From: Mycobacterium vicinigordonae
GTDB lineage: Bacteria > Actinomycetota > Actinomycetes > Mycobacteriales > Mycobacteriaceae
Direction of reading: 5' to 3'
Assembly: GCF_013466425.1 (NCBI RefSeq)
Contig: NZ_CP059165.1
Location: 2,852,001 to 2,916,000 of the forward strand
DNA length: 64,000 nt
The notes beneath the pieces were generated by a model that had not been told where the DNA came from, did no database searches, and was given only the letters and a program-made list of their open reading frames with translations. The position numbers and the translations under genes are program-made. Shown here piece by piece: positions 8,943 to 17,630 of the stretch. How positions within the stretch are numbered: the first letter of the stretch is position 1; each line of letters starts with the position of its first letter.

Positions 8943-10361
8943 GTGACTAGACGCGGAAAGATCGTCTGCACTCTCGGACCCGCCACGCGGCAGGATGATT
9001 TGCTCAAGGCGCTGGTCGAAGCGGGAATGGACGTCGCCCGCATGAACTTCAGCCACGGCGATTACAGCGACCACCAGGCTGCCTACGAGCGGGTCCGGAA
9101 AGCCTCGGACGCCACCGGTAGAGCGGTCGGCGTCCTCTGCGACCTGCAGGGCCCGAAGATCCGGCTGGGCCGTTTCGCGTCCGGTCCCACCTACTGGGCC
9201 GACGGTGAAACGGTTCGCATCACCGTCGCAGACTGCGAGGGAACCCACGACAGGGTCTCTACCACCTACAAGAGGCTGGCCAAGGACGCCATGGCGGGCG
9301 ACCGGGTACTCGTCGACGACGGCAAGGTGGGTCTGATCGTCGAGCGCGTCGAGGACGATGACGTGGTCTGCAAGGTCGTCGAGGGCGGCCCGGTCAGCAA
9401 CAACAAGGGGATCTCGCTACCCGGCATGAACGTGTCGGCGCCTGCCCTGTCGAGCAAGGACATCGACGATCTGACGTTCGCGTTGAAGCTGGGCGTCGAC
9501 CTGGTGGCCTTGTCCTTCGTGCGCTCACCCTCCGACGTCGAGCTGGTTCACGAGGTGATGGACAAGGTCGGGCGGCGGGTACCGGTGATCGCCAAGCTAG
9601 AGAAGCCCGAAGCCATCGACAACCTCGAGGCCATCGTGCTGGCCTTCGACGCTGTCATGGTGGCGCGCGGCGACCTGGGCGTCGAGTTGCCCCTGGAAGA
9701 GGTCCCGCTGGTGCAGAAGCGGGCTATCCAGATGGCCCGGGAGAACGCCAAGCCGGTGATCGTGGCGACCCAGATGCTGGACTCGATGATCGAGAACTCG
9801 CGGCCGACCCGGGCCGAAGCCTCCGACGTCGCCAACGCCGTGCTCGACGGCGCAGACGCGCTGATGCTGTCCGGCGAGACCTCGGTGGGCAAATACCCCC
9901 TGCAGGCGGTCCAAACGATGTCCCGAATCGTCTGCGCAGTCGAGCAGAATTCGACAGCCGCGCCGCCGTTGACGCATGTGCCGCGCACCAAGCGCGGCGT
10001 CATTTCCTACGCGGCCCGCGATATCGGTGAGCGGCTCGACGCCAAGGCCCTGGTGGCGTTCACGCAATCCGGCGACACCGTGCGGCGGCTGGCCCGCCTG
10101 CACACCCCGCTGCCACTGTTGGCATTCACCGACCTGCCCGAGGTGCGCAGCCAGCTGGCGATGACCTGGGGGACGGAGACGTTCATCGTTCCGCACATGA
10201 AGTCGACCGACGGCATGATCCGCGAGGTCGACAGGTCGCTGCTCGAACTCGGCCGCTACAAGCGCGGTGACCTGGTCGTCATTGTCGCCGGTGCGCCTCC
10301 CGGAACGGTCGGCTCAACCAACCTGATCCACGTGCACCGCATCGGCGAGGACGACGTCTGA
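8943..10361 (+). CDS. pykA: Pyruvate kinase
   Basis: Pyruvate kinase converts phosphoenolpyruvate and ADP to pyruvate and ATP, the last step of glycolysis. The 472-residue protein has the (beta/alpha)8 A domain with MNFSHGDYSDH, CDLQGPKIRLG, VIAKLEKPEAIDNL (the catalytic lysine region) and DAVMVARGDLGVELP, interrupted by the B domain at about 70-170. VATQMLDSMI and the C-terminal allosteric domain follow (ALVAFTQSGDTVRRLA). Start GTG 8943 (VTRRGKIVCTLGPA) places the first conserved strand at once. Corresponds to Rv1617, the single pyruvate kinase of M. tuberculosis. Confidence 0.96.
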   Translation: MTRRGKIVCTLGPATRQDDLLKALVEAGMDVARMNFSHGDYSDHQAAYERVRKASDATGRAVGVLCDLQGPKIRLGRFASGPTYWADGETVRITVADCEGTHDRVSTTYKRLAKDAMAGDRVLVDDGKVGLIVERVEDDDVVCKVVEGGPVSNNKGISLPGMNVSAPALSSKDIDDLTFALKLGVDLVALSFVRSPSDVELVHEVMDKVGRRVPVIAKLEKPEAIDNLEAIVLAFDAVMVARGDLGVELPLEEVPLVQKRAIQMARENAKPVIVATQMLDSMIENSRPTRAEASDVANAVLDGADALMLSGETSVGKYPLQAVQTMSRIVCAVEQNSTAAPPLTHVPRTKRGVISYAARDIGERLDAKALVAFTQSGDTVRRLARLHTPLPLLAFTDLPEVRSQLAMTWGTETFIVPHMKSTDGMIREVDRSLLELGRYKRGDLVVIVAGAPPGTVGSTNLIHVHRIGEDDV

Positions 10362-10381
10362 GCGCTCCTTTAGGGTGAGGC

Positions 10382-11248
10382 GTGTCGGATTTTGACGAAC
10401 TGTTGGCGGTTCTGGACCTCGATCGCGTCACCGACGACCGGTTCGTCGGAGCCCATCCCAGCAAGAACCCGATGCGCACCTTCGGTGGATTGCTGGTCGC
10501 ACAGTCCTTTGTCGCGAGTACTCGCACACTGGCCCGCGACGACTTGCCGCCCAGCAACGTGTCAGTGCATTTCGTCAACGGCGGCGACACCGCTAAGGAC
10601 ATCGAATTCCAGGTGGTCGCGTTGCGCGACGAGCGTCGGTTCGCCAACCGGCGCGTCGACGCGGTGCAGGACGGCGTGCTGTTGTCCACCACGATGGTCT
10701 CCTACATGGCCGGCGGCCCCGGACTTGACCACAGTGTCGAGCCCCCGCACGTCCCGGAGCCCGAAACGCTGCCGACGATCGGCGAGCTGCTGCTCGGCTA
10801 CGAGGAGACCGTCCCGCATTTCGTCAACGCGCTACAGCCGGTCGAGTGGCGCTACACCAACGACCCGGCCTGGGTGATGCGCGACAAGGGCGACCGGCTG
10901 GACTACAACCGAGTTTGGATCAAAGCCAAGGGCAAGCTGCCCGACGACCCGGTGCTGCACACGGCCACCATGCTGTACTCCTCGGACACGACCGTGCTGG
11001 ATTCGGTGATCACCACCCACGGACTGTCCTGGGGCTACGACCGGATCTTCGCAGCGTCGGCCAACCACACGGTGTGGTTTCACCGGCAGGTCGATTACAA
11101 CGACTGGGTGCTGTACTCGACGTCGTCACCGGTTGCCGCCGAGTCCCGCGGTCTGGGTACCGGACATTTCTTCGATCGCTCCGGCCAGGTGATTGCCACG
11201 GTCGTCCAAGAGGGCGTGCTGAAATACTTTCCCACTGCGAAAAGATAA
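10382..11248 (+). CDS. tesB: Acyl-CoA thioesterase II (double hotdog)
   Basis: A 288-residue TesB-type enzyme that hydrolyses acyl-CoA to free fatty acid and CoA. Two hotdog halves are visible: the first with FGGLLVAQSFVAS and SVHFVNGGDT, the second with ATMLYSSDTTVLDSV (the active-site aspartate region) and HTVWFHRQVDYNDWVLYST. The ending RGLGTGHFFDRSGQVIATVVQEGVLK is the conserved family C-terminus. GTG 10382 follows a TAGGGT hexamer (10371-10376) by five bases, suggesting its own near-leaderless promoter. The TAA stop is followed at once by the GTG of the TIR-WD40 gene, so the two are probably cotranscribed. Corresponds to Rv1618 (tesB1). Confidence 0.92.
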   Translation: MSDFDELLAVLDLDRVTDDRFVGAHPSKNPMRTFGGLLVAQSFVASTRTLARDDLPPSNVSVHFVNGGDTAKDIEFQVVALRDERRFANRRVDAVQDGVLLSTTMVSYMAGGPGLDHSVEPPHVPEPETLPTIGELLLGYEETVPHFVNALQPVEWRYTNDPAWVMRDKGDRLDYNRVWIKAKGKLPDDPVLHTATMLYSSDTTVLDSVITTHGLSWGYDRIFAASANHTVWFHRQVDYNDWVLYSTSSPVAAESRGLGTGHFFDRSGQVIATVVQEGVLKYFPTAKR

Positions 11249-14017
11249 GTGGTGCAGCGAGATTACGACGCATTCCTGTCGTACACGCGTCGCGATCGCC
11301 AGGCCACTGCCGGCATCCAGCACGGTCTGCACCGGATCGGGCGGAAGGTGGGACAGCTGCGTGCGCTGCGTGTGTTCCGCGACGACACTGATTTGGCTGC
11401 CAGCCCTGACCTGTGGGGCAAGATCACCGAGGCGCTCGACCGCTCCCGTTACCTGGTTGCCGTGCTGTCACCGCAGGCTGCCGAATCGTATTGGGTCAAT
11501 CGGGAAATCAGCTACTGGCTCGAGCACGACGGCCGGGAGCGGCTGCTGCTGGTGCTCGCCGGCGGGCGCCTCCAGTGGGACGCCGTGCACCAGCGATTCG
11601 ATCCCGAGTCGTCTAGCGCGACGCCGCCAGCACTTGCCAAGCCGGGGACGCTGCCGGCGGAGCCGTTCTTCGTCGACGTCAGCGGTGACGCGCCGTGGGA
11701 CGCGCAGGCTCCGGCGCTGCGGGAGAAGATCACCGCGCTGGCCGCCCCGATCCACGGTCTGCCCAAAGACCAACTGGCCAGCGATGACCTGCGCGAACGC
11801 CGCCGGTCACGCCGCCTGCGTGCGACGGCTGTGGCGGGGTTGGTGATGTTGACCGTGGTGGCGGTGGTGGCCGCGCTGTTCGCCCTCGTGCAGCAGCGTG
11901 AGGCGGTCCATCAGCGGCAGGAAGCGCTGCGCCAGCGTGACCAGGCGGTTGCGGTGAAGTTGGCCTCGCAGGGCCGCGCGATGCTCGCCGGGATCCAGCC
12001 GGGCGGCGACCTGCGCGCCATTCAGCAGATCCTGGCAGCCCCGGTGATCGCGCCGGGCACCGAGATGGGCGCCTTGCTGAACACCCTGGTCGTGCGCCAG
12101 TGGACCGTCAAGATGTTCCCGCTGGCCCAGGCGTCGCTGGGGGTCACGGCGCTAAGCCCGGACGGGCGACGCATCGTCTCGGCCAGCGACAAGGCCTTGC
12201 GGATGTGGGACGCCGAAACCGGCGCGCCGATTGGTGGGCCACTGATCGGCCACACCGAGGCCGTATCGAGCGTGGCGTTCAGTCCGGACGGGGCACGCAT
12301 CGTCTCCGGCGGCCGCGACGACGTGGTGCGGCTGTGGGACGCCGCGACCGGTACGCCGATCGGCGCCCCGCTGACTGGGCACACCGATGCGGTATCGGCC
12401 GTGGTGTTCAGTCCGGACGGGGCACGCATCGTCTCCGGCAGTTGGGACAAGACGTTGCGGCTGTGGGATGCCCGGACCGGCGCACCGATCGGCGTGCCGC
12501 TGACCGGCCACACGGGCCAGGTGACCGACGTGGATATCAGTTCCGACGGCGGCCGCGTTGTCTCGGGAAGCACCGACAACACGGTGCGGTTATGGGATGC
12601 GCGAAGCGGCGCTGCGTTGGGGGGCCCGCTGACCGGGCACACCGACGACGTCTCCAGCGTGGCGTTCAGTCCCGACGGACAACGCGTCGTGTCCGGCAGT
12701 TGGGACAACACGTTGCGGCTGTGGGATGCCCGGACCGGCGCACCGATCGGGGCGCCGCTGATCGGCCACACCGATCAGGTAACCAGCGTGGCGTTCAGCC
12801 CGGACGGGCAACGGATCGTGTCCGGCAGTGCCGACAAGACGCTGCGGCTGTGGAGCGCAGCATCCGGAGCGGCCCTGGGGGAACCGCTGGCCGGGCACAC
12901 CGGCCAGGTGACCAGTGTGGCGTTTGGCCCCGGTGGGCGGCGCATCGTCTCCGGTGGCGCCGACGACATGCTGCGGGTGTGGGATCCCGACGCGACATTG
13001 AGCACGGTGCTGACCGGGCACACGGCGCCCGTCGAAACCGTGGCGTTCAGCCCCGACGCGAGCCGCATCGTCTCCGGTGGCAGCGACAACACGTTGCGGC
13101 TATGGGACGCCGCGACAGGTGCCCCGATCGGCGCCCCGCTCGCGGGACACACCAACCAGGTCAACAGCGTGGCGTTCAGTCCCGACGGGAGCCGCATCGT
13201 CTCCGGTTCCAGCGATACGACGTTGCGGTTGTGGGACGCCGCGACGGGTGCCCCGATCGGCGCCCCGCTGCAGGGTCACACCAGTGGGGTGACCAGCGTG
13301 GCGTTCAGTCCGGACGGTCTGCGGATAGTTTCCGGAAGCGCGGATAAGACGCTGCGGTTGTGGGACGCACGCAGCGGCGCACCCGTCGGCGCGCCGCTGA
13401 CCGGGCACACCGGTTTCGTGGAATGCGTGGCGTTCAGTCCCGACGGGCGGCGAATCGCCTCTGGCGGCTGGGACAACACGCTGCGGCTCTGGGATGCGAG
13501 CACCGGCGCGCCCGTCGGCAAGCCGCTGGTCGGCCACTCGCGGGCGGTTCGCGATCTGGCTTACAGTCCCGATGGGCGGCGTATCGTCACCGCGAGTTGG
13601 GACACCACCCTGCGGATCTGGGATGCGGTGACCGGCACACCGATCGGCGCTCCGCTGACCGGACACACCGCCGTGGTGCGCGCCGTCGCCTACAGCCACG
13701 ACGGGATCTACATCGTGTCCGGTAGCGCCGACACCACGTTGCGGCTGTGGGACGCTGGCACCGGCGCGCCGGTCGGTGTCCCGCTCACCGGGCACGACGA
13801 GGTTCTCACCGGTGTGGCGTTCAGTCCCGACGGTCACCGCATCGTCTCGGCTTCCCAAGACCAGACTCTGAGGCTATGGCCGGGTCCGTCGGCATGGCCA
13901 GAATTGTTGTGCAACAAGATCACTGCCAACATGAGCCGGGGACAATGGCGCGACTGGGTATCTCCGGACATCGGTTACCGCGCGGTGTGCCCGGGGCTGC
14001 CGATCGCGTCCGGTTAA
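11249..14017 (+). CDS. TIR domain - transmembrane - 14-repeat WD40 protein
   Basis: A 922-residue three-part protein. Residues 4 to about 110 are a TIR domain: DYDAFLSYTRRDRQ at the start, VFRDDTDL, and SYWVNREISYW, in which E86 sits where TIR NADases have the catalytic glutamate. A basic stretch (RERRRSRRLR, about 182-191) and one hydrophobic helix (about 193-214) follow, then a glutamine/arginine-rich probable coiled coil (about 215-240). From about 297 there are 14 WD40 units of about 43 residues (pattern VAFSPDGxRIVSGS, then LRLWD, then GHT), enough for two seven-bladed propellers, and a tail with two cysteines. Topology would put TIR in the cytoplasm and the propellers outside if the positive-inside rule holds. 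GTG 11249 abuts the tesB stop; GTG 11252 is an alternative. I do not recall an orthologue at this position in M. tuberculosis. A sensor or anti-phage NADase role is inference only. Confidence 0.9.
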   Translation: MVQRDYDAFLSYTRRDRQATAGIQHGLHRIGRKVGQLRALRVFRDDTDLAASPDLWGKITEALDRSRYLVAVLSPQAAESYWVNREISYWLEHDGRERLLLVLAGGRLQWDAVHQRFDPESSSATPPALAKPGTLPAEPFFVDVSGDAPWDAQAPALREKITALAAPIHGLPKDQLASDDLRERRRSRRLRATAVAGLVMLTVVAVVAALFALVQQREAVHQRQEALRQRDQAVAVKLASQGRAMLAGIQPGGDLRAIQQILAAPVIAPGTEMGALLNTLVVRQWTVKMFPLAQASLGVTALSPDGRRIVSASDKALRMWDAETGAPIGGPLIGHTEAVSSVAFSPDGARIVSGGRDDVVRLWDAATGTPIGAPLTGHTDAVSAVVFSPDGARIVSGSWDKTLRLWDARTGAPIGVPLTGHTGQVTDVDISSDGGRVVSGSTDNTVRLWDARSGAALGGPLTGHTDDVSSVAFSPDGQRVVSGSWDNTLRLWDARTGAPIGAPLIGHTDQVTSVAFSPDGQRIVSGSADKTLRLWSAASGAALGEPLAGHTGQVTSVAFGPGGRRIVSGGADDMLRVWDPDATLSTVLTGHTAPVETVAFSPDASRIVSGGSDNTLRLWDAATGAPIGAPLAGHTNQVNSVAFSPDGSRIVSGSSDTTLRLWDAATGAPIGAPLQGHTSGVTSVAFSPDGLRIVSGSADKTLRLWDARSGAPVGAPLTGHTGFVECVAFSPDGRRIASGGWDNTLRLWDASTGAPVGKPLVGHSRAVRDLAYSPDGRRIVTASWDTTLRIWDAVTGTPIGAPLTGHTAVVRAVAYSHDGIYIVSGSADTTLRLWDAGTGAPVGVPLTGHDEVLTGVAFSPDGHRIVSASQDQTLRLWPGPSAWPELLCNKITANMSRGQWRDWVSPDIGYRAVCPGLPIASG
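12137..13879 (+). repeat. Tandem array of 14 WD40-coding units (about 129 bp each)
   Basis: The region is built of about fourteen in-frame units of 43 codons (one shorter, the seventh). Units are highly similar at DNA level, with recurrent blocks such as gtggcgttcagtcc and acgttgcggctgtgggatgc. Such an array can expand or contract by recombination and is prone to mis-assembly from short reads. Confidence 0.9.
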
Positions 14018-14502
14018 CTTCTGGCCGCGCCCGATTCCTCGAGCAGGGACACCGCGGAGGCGCGGCTGATCTTCCAGTCGCCCTGGTTGATGAAAGTCAG
14101 GTTCTGGGTCACCGGCGTCAGCTTCGGACCCGAAATTGTGACATCCGCCGAGGCCTGATTGGGTCCCGCCGGCGCGATGTTGGTCACGGTGGCCGTCAGC
14201 GGTAGTTCGCCGTGTGCGAGAGCCTGTTTCATCCGTGCGTCGGCGAGGTGAGCCTCGGTTGGACTGATGCCGCCTTCGACGAGGTAGCTCTTGTCGACGA
14301 ACGGTACGTTTGGGTCTTGCAACGCATTGAGCAACACCAGCAATTCGCCGGCCGTAGGCAGGCTGGCGCTCGGATCCAGGGGCAGCGGTGAACCGAAGAC
14401 GAGGAGATGCGCCTGCCTGTCCAGCGCGTGAGCGGGCACCTGCTGGACCGCTCCGGCGATTGCGCTCAAGACCACCGCGATGGCCAGGAGTTTCGTCATC
14501 AT
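14014..14502 (-). CDS. Secreted MTB12-like (low molecular weight antigen) protein
   Basis: A protein of about 162 residues with a classic signal peptide: MMTKLLAIAVVLSAIAGA, cleavage probably after VPAHA. The mature part of about 130 residues has PTAGELLVLLNALQDPNVPFVDK and a C-terminal beta-rich half (TATVTNIAPAGPNQASADVTI, then NLTFINQGDWKISRASAVSLL), the pattern of the MTB12/CFP-2 family (Rv2376c) of small secreted mycobacterial proteins. Function unknown; an NTF2-like fold is plausible. Starts possible at 14502, 14499 or 14520; MMTKLL best begins a signal peptide. Its stop overlaps the TIR-WD40 stop by 4 bases, convergently. It shares the accessory insertion between tesB and the DUF2156 gene. 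Confidence 0.8.
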   Translation of the reverse strand: MMTKLLAIAVVLSAIAGAVQQVPAHALDRQAHLLVFGSPLPLDPSASLPTAGELLVLLNALQDPNVPFVDKSYLVEGGISPTEAHLADARMKQALAHGELPLTATVTNIAPAGPNQASADVTISGPKLTPVTQNLTFINQGDWKISRASAVSLLEESGAARS

Positions 14503-14611
14503 CCGCTGTCCTCTCAACACAATCCGGTGCCGATGTTAGACCCCATCAGCGGCAAATTCGCCCGGATCAGGCGTAACGTTTTCGGGTAGTGCGCAGTTCG
14601 AGGAGACGTGA

Positions 14612-16000
14612 GTGAGAGTGCCGTCAGTTGGACTGACCCAGCGCATTCGGGCCCACGAACGCGTTGTGGTTCAAGTCGATTCGCTGGCGCTGCGCTGTGC
14701 CGGCGCAGCAGCCCTAGTTGGCGCGGCGGCCTGGCTGGTGATCGTGCTCACCCAACACCACCGGGACGCCGAGTTTGCGGGACGCCTGCACTGGTCGCTG
14801 ACCGTGCTAGCCGCCGTGACGTTCATCGCGCGCGGCATCTTCCTGGGCCGTCCGGTCACGGTCATGCATGCGGTGGCCGCGATACTGACCCTGTTTGCCG
14901 GACTGAGCGCGCATGTGCTGGGATTCGCACTTCTCGGCGGGGTACTGATCGCGGGCTCCGGACTGGTTCTGATGTGGCCGATGACTGCGCACCCGCGTCC
15001 CGAAGATTTGCCGCGGGTATGGACGCTGATCGAGCGAACGCACCGAGATCCGTTGGCGCCCTTCGCGATGCAAACGGGCAAGTGTTATCACTTCGACCAG
15101 ACCGGCACGGCGGCCCTGGCGTACCGGACCCGGATGGGCTTCGCTGTGGTCAGCGGCGATCCGATAGGTGCTGAGCAGCAGTTCCCAGCGTTGGTCGCCG
15201 ACTTCACTGCGCTCTGCCGCTCCTACGGGTGGCGGATTGTGGTGTTGGCCTGCAGCGAGCGGCGCCTTGGTCTGTGGACCGCTGGCGCCGTGCTCGGTCA
15301 GTCCTTGACGGCGGTGCCGATCGGGCGGGACGTCGTGATCGACGTCCCGACTTTTTCGATGTCCGGACGCAAGTTCCGTAACCTGCGCCAGACCGTCAGA
15401 CACACTCACAACCGGGGTATCACCACCGAGATCCTGGCCGAGCAGGCGCTCAGCGATGCGCAGCGGGCGGAGCTGGCCGACGTGCTGCGAGCTTCACCTA
15501 AGGGCGCCCACTTCGATCGCGGTTTCTGCATGAGCCTCGACGGTGTGCTCGAGGGCCGCTTCCCGGGGGTGCGGTTGATCATCGCGCGCGACGGGGCGGG
15601 GCGAGTACAAGGATTCGACCGGTTCACCACCGCGGGTGCGGGGAGCGAGATTTCCCTCGACGTGCCTTGGCGCCGGCGGGACGCCCCAAACGGGATCGAC
15701 GAGCGGCTCAGTGTTGACATGATCGAGGCCGCGAGAAAGGCTGGGGCACAACGTCTCTCACTCGCTTTTGCGGCATTTCCCGAACTCTTTGAGTACCATC
15801 AGCGCGGTGTGCTGCGGGTGTGTTATCTCCTTGTCCACCTGCTGGACCCATGGATCGCGCTGGAATCATTGTGCCGGTATCTGCAGAAGTACCACGCGAT
15901 GGAAGCGCGCCGTTATGCCGTGGTTTCGCTGACGCAGGTGGTGCCGCTGCTGTTCGTGTTGCTATCGCTGGAGTTCATGCCGCGTCGGCGTCGCTTATGA
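14612..16000 (+). CDS. DUF2156 membrane protein (MprF/LysX-like lysyltransferase fold)
   Basis: A 462-residue protein starting at GTG 14612, six bases after AGGAG. The N-terminal third has about four to five hydrophobic helices (about 27-130). The rest matches the cytosolic DUF2156 (GNAT-like) domain of phosphatidylglycerol lysyltransferases: CYHFDQTGTAALAYRTRMG, VVSGDPIGAEQQFPALVADF, SYGWRIVVLACSE, GRKFRNLRQTVRHTHNRGI, KGAHFDRGFCMSLD and FAAFPELFEYHQRG. It parallels the N-terminal half of lysX at the right end of the window but has no lysyl-tRNA synthetase part. A role in modifying or flipping lipids is inferred. Corresponds to Rv1619. The 3' end overlaps cydC by 26 bases, convergently. Confidence 0.87.
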   Translation: MRVPSVGLTQRIRAHERVVVQVDSLALRCAGAAALVGAAAWLVIVLTQHHRDAEFAGRLHWSLTVLAAVTFIARGIFLGRPVTVMHAVAAILTLFAGLSAHVLGFALLGGVLIAGSGLVLMWPMTAHPRPEDLPRVWTLIERTHRDPLAPFAMQTGKCYHFDQTGTAALAYRTRMGFAVVSGDPIGAEQQFPALVADFTALCRSYGWRIVVLACSERRLGLWTAGAVLGQSLTAVPIGRDVVIDVPTFSMSGRKFRNLRQTVRHTHNRGITTEILAEQALSDAQRAELADVLRASPKGAHFDRGFCMSLDGVLEGRFPGVRLIIARDGAGRVQGFDRFTTAGAGSEISLDVPWRRRDAPNGIDERLSVDMIEAARKAGAQRLSLAFAAFPELFEYHQRGVLRVCYLLVHLLDPWIALESLCRYLQKYHAMEARRYAVVSLTQVVPLLFVLLSLEFMPRRRRL

Positions 16001-17630
16001 GTTTCAGTTCCTCACAGTCGATGTCATTGGGCAGGTGATGGGTGGCGACCACCACGGTCCGGGTGGCAGGCATCAGGGCGGTGTCGGCGGCTAACAATTC
16101 GCGCAGTATTCGCTCGGCGTCGCTGCGGTCGAGATGCTCGGTGGGTTCGTCGAGCAGCACGATCCGCGTGGGGGAGAGCAACACCCGCGCCAGCAGCAGC
16201 CGCCTGCGCTGGCCCGCCGAAATGGCTTGCGCGCCGGCAACCAACACCGTTGACAGCCCGTCCGGCAGACCGGCCAGCCAATCGCCGAGGCCGACGGCCG
16301 TTACGGCTGCGGTTAGCTCGTCGTCTGTGCAGTCACCGCGCGCCACCAGAAGGTTGTCCCGGACCGTGGTAGCGAAAAGGTGCGCATCCTCGGCGAAAAA
16401 CCCTACTGCACTACGCAGTTCGGGTTCGTGGATGTGCTCTACATCGACGCCGTCGAGAGTCACTGATCCCTGCAGCGGCGGCAGCAGACCGGCCAGCGTC
16501 ATCAGCAGCGTGGTCTTGCCCGAGCCGCTGGCGCCGGTGACCGCTAGCCGTGCCCCGCGCTCCAGGTCAACCGCGGACCAAATTCCCGGCGTTCCCGGGT
16601 GACCGGAGCGCACGTCCGCTGAGAGCCGGCCCGGCGATTGCGGCAGCACGACCATCGACGTCTCGAGCGTGTTGTCGCGGCTGGGCGCCAAATCCAGCAG
16701 CCGACGCGCCGCGATCCGCGAACGGGTCAGCTGCACCGCGGCCGCCGGCAAGGCGGTGGTCGCTTCGAACGCCGACAGCGGCAACAGCATCAAGACCGCC
16801 AAGGTCGTCGGGGCCAAACTCGGCGCCATTCCGATCGCGGCCAGCACCGCGCCGAGCACGCTGACCCCGACTGCCGCGGTCGGCAGCGCCTCGGCGATCG
16901 CCGCCGGGCGGGCTGCCGCATCCAAAGCCTCACCCCAGCGCTGTTGGCGCTCTTGCGATTCGGCGATCAGCACCGGCAGCGCACCGGCAACCCGGAGTTC
17001 AGGCGCATGTTCCAGCGCGAGCATGGCCGAAGTATCGCGCTCGGAATGATGCTCGCGGGCAACGGCTTCCTGTCGCCGCGCGGCCCGGCCCGCCAGCGCG
17101 GGCGCGACTACCCCCGCTATCAGCAGACAGAGGGCCAGTACGAGCGCCGCCGACAGTGAAATCAAGGCGACGACGGCGACCGCCGTCACCGACAGCACCG
17201 CTGCGACCCCGATCGGGACCAGCGCACGCACCAACACCTCGGCCAGCACGTCGACGTCCGCGCCGACCCGGGCCACCAGTTCGCCGCTGTGCAACCTGAC
17301 TGCCAGGGCGGCAGGCCCGGTCGCCAACCGGTGGTAGAGCTCAACGCGAGCGGTACCGGCAGCACGCAGGGCGGCGTCGTGGCTGGCAAGACGCTCGCAA
17401 TAACGCAGCACACCACGCGAAATCGCAAAGGTCCTTACCAGTACCACCGCTATCGACAGATCGAGCACCGGCGGCATCTGGGAGGCTCGGGTGATCAGCC
17501 ACGCCGACACCCCAGCCAGCGCCAGCGCACTGCCCAGCGCCAGCACCCCGAGCGTCACGGCCCCCAAAACCCTCGGCAGCCGCGGCTGCAACAGCCGCAG
17601 CGCGTCCACGAGAGGATCAGACCGGCGCAT
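15975..17630 (-). CDS. cydC: ABC exporter subunit CydC (cytochrome bd assembly)
   Basis: A 551-residue half-transporter. The N-terminal domain has six hydrophobic helices (for example VLGAVTLGVLALGSALALAG); the C-terminal ATPase has Walker A VTGASGSGKTTLLM, signature ISAGQRRRLLLARVLL and Walker B RIVLLDEPTEHLD. CydC pairs with CydD to form a heterodimeric exporter of reduced thiols and heme-related function needed for cytochrome bd assembly. The ORF is open upstream into cydD; ATG 17630 (MRRSDPLVDALRLL) gives the family length and overlaps the cydD stop by 14 bases. Corresponds to Rv1620c. Confidence 0.92.
   Translation of the reverse strand: MRRSDPLVDALRLLQPRLPRVLGAVTLGVLALGSALALAGVSAWLITRASQMPPVLDLSIAVVLVRTFAISRGVLRYCERLASHDAALRAAGTARVELYHRLATGPAALAVRLHSGELVARVGADVDVLAEVLVRALVPIGVAAVLSVTAVAVVALISLSAALVLALCLLIAGVVAPALAGRAARRQEAVAREHHSERDTSAMLALEHAPELRVAGALPVLIAESQERQQRWGEALDAAARPAAIAEALPTAAVGVSVLGAVLAAIGMAPSLAPTTLAVLMLLPLSAFEATTALPAAAVQLTRSRIAARRLLDLAPSRDNTLETSMVVLPQSPGRLSADVRSGHPGTPGIWSAVDLERGARLAVTGASGSGKTTLLMTLAGLLPPLQGSVTLDGVDVEHIHEPELRSAVGFFAEDAHLFATTVRDNLLVARGDCTDDELTAAVTAVGLGDWLAGLPDGLSTVLVAGAQAISAGQRRRLLLARVLLSPTRIVLLDEPTEHLDRSDAERILRELLAADTALMPATRTVVVATHHLPNDIDCEELKLISDADAA

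Noticed and set aside
12022..13858. Long open frames on the minus strand and other plus frames across the WD40 array (up to 415 residues)
   Set aside because: They are periodic shadows of the WD40 repeats in a GC-rich sequence; their peptides repeat every 43 residues in step with the array and match no family.
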